From: Bacillota bacterium
GTDB lineage: Bacteria; Bacillota; Clostridia; Acetivibrionales; DSM-1351
Reading direction: 5' to 3'
DNA length: 13,684 nucleotides
Assembly: GCA_023412635.1 (NCBI GenBank)
Contig: JAEYNI010000136.1
Coordinates: 1-13,684 of the forward strand
Made by a program: the position numbers and the translations under genes. The notes under the pieces were generated by a model. It did no database searches. It was not told where the DNA came from and saw only the letters and a program-made list of their open reading frames with translations. Position 1 is the first letter of the stretch, and every line of letters begins with the position of its first letter. This document shows positions 13,519 to 13,684 of this stretch, one piece after another.

Positions 13519-13684
13519 AAAACTATGGTATCATAAAATTACTGGTCGTATCGGCAACGAGTTGGCGCGTCGAAATATTGGCTTCAAGTTTGGGTCTGCT
13601 GACTTTTGGCTTTGGAGTATTCTCGGAGCAATGATTGTCGTTGGACCATTTATATTTATTTACAAGCTATGTAAGGCATCGAAT
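13505..13684 (+). pseudogene. Headless fragment of a DUF4234-type membrane protein, running off the window
   Basis: One frame open from 13490 to the window end reads LWYHKITGRIGNELARRNIG, then FGSADFWLWSILG, a hydrophobic stretch and YKLCKASN. I recognise this as a DUF4234 domain (small membrane proteins of unknown function). It starts mid-domain: no ATG or GTG precedes it in frame, only TTG 13505 inside the amidohydrolase's last codons, with no ribosome site, and a stop lies at 13487-13489. The simplest reading is a remnant whose 5' part was lost at the locus boundary. The 3' end lies outside the window, so whether more of the domain is intact cannot be seen. Confidence 0.55.

Noticed and set aside
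1..13684. CRISPR array, insertion sequence or phage genes
   Set aside because: No regularly spaced repeats, transposase, integrase or phage structural motifs were seen on either strand.

Overview
The window reads as an AT-rich, low-GC Gram-positive chromosome. It has strong GGAGG-type ribosome binding sites, a CCA-encoding tRNA, a Gram-positive-type lipoprotein binding protein, and anaerobic enzymes (an iron alcohol dehydrogenase and a multi-[4Fe-4S] dihydropyrimidine dehydrogenase). An anaerobic clostridium, possibly of the Ruminiclostridium type, is my inference; no 16S or other species marker is present.

Layout. Bases 1-617 hold a tRNA-Pro(TGG) with its terminator. The tRNA 3' end plus terminator plus a further hairpin is then repeated about 250 bases downstream. 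From 618 to 13518 all genes lie on the + strand and form one functional locus: a PucR-family regulator (618-1778); a 620-base regulatory gap with two matching palindromes, a promoter-like sequence and an intrinsic terminator; a class III aminotransferase (2399-3724) and an iron alcohol dehydrogenase (3847-4998), closed by a strong terminator; a structured leader; an ABC transporter (ATPase, two permeases, binding lipoprotein; 5324-9122); then dihydropyrimidinase (9303-10682), a PreA-like dihydropyrimidine dehydrogenase (10688-12217) and an M20-family N-carbamoyl-beta-alanine amidohydrolase (12292-13518). The last 170 bases carry a headless piece of a DUF4234-type membrane protein.

How it works together (inference from families). 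The transporter would import a pyrimidine base. The dehydrogenase reduces uracil or thymine to the dihydropyrimidine, dihydropyrimidinase opens the ring, and the amidohydrolase releases beta-alanine (or the 2-methyl analogue), ammonia and CO2. The aminotransferase moves the last nitrogen to a keto acid, giving malonate semialdehyde, and the iron dehydrogenase reduces that to 3-hydroxypropionate. This is the extended reductive pyrimidine degradation pathway (PydA-E logic) that frees both ring nitrogens, here with its own regulator and importer.

Most unusual points: (1) the substrate-binding protein appears to be a circular permutation of the NMT1/THI5-like family, with the normal N-terminal third placed at the C-terminus; (2) the dehydrogenase joins the N-terminal [4Fe-4S] segment of PreT/DPD directly to PreA, with no FAD/NAD(P)H module anywhere in the window; (3) the RNA leaders are rich in structure, including two mutually exclusive hairpins ahead of the transporter and short hairpins directly against many Shine-Dalgarno sequences.
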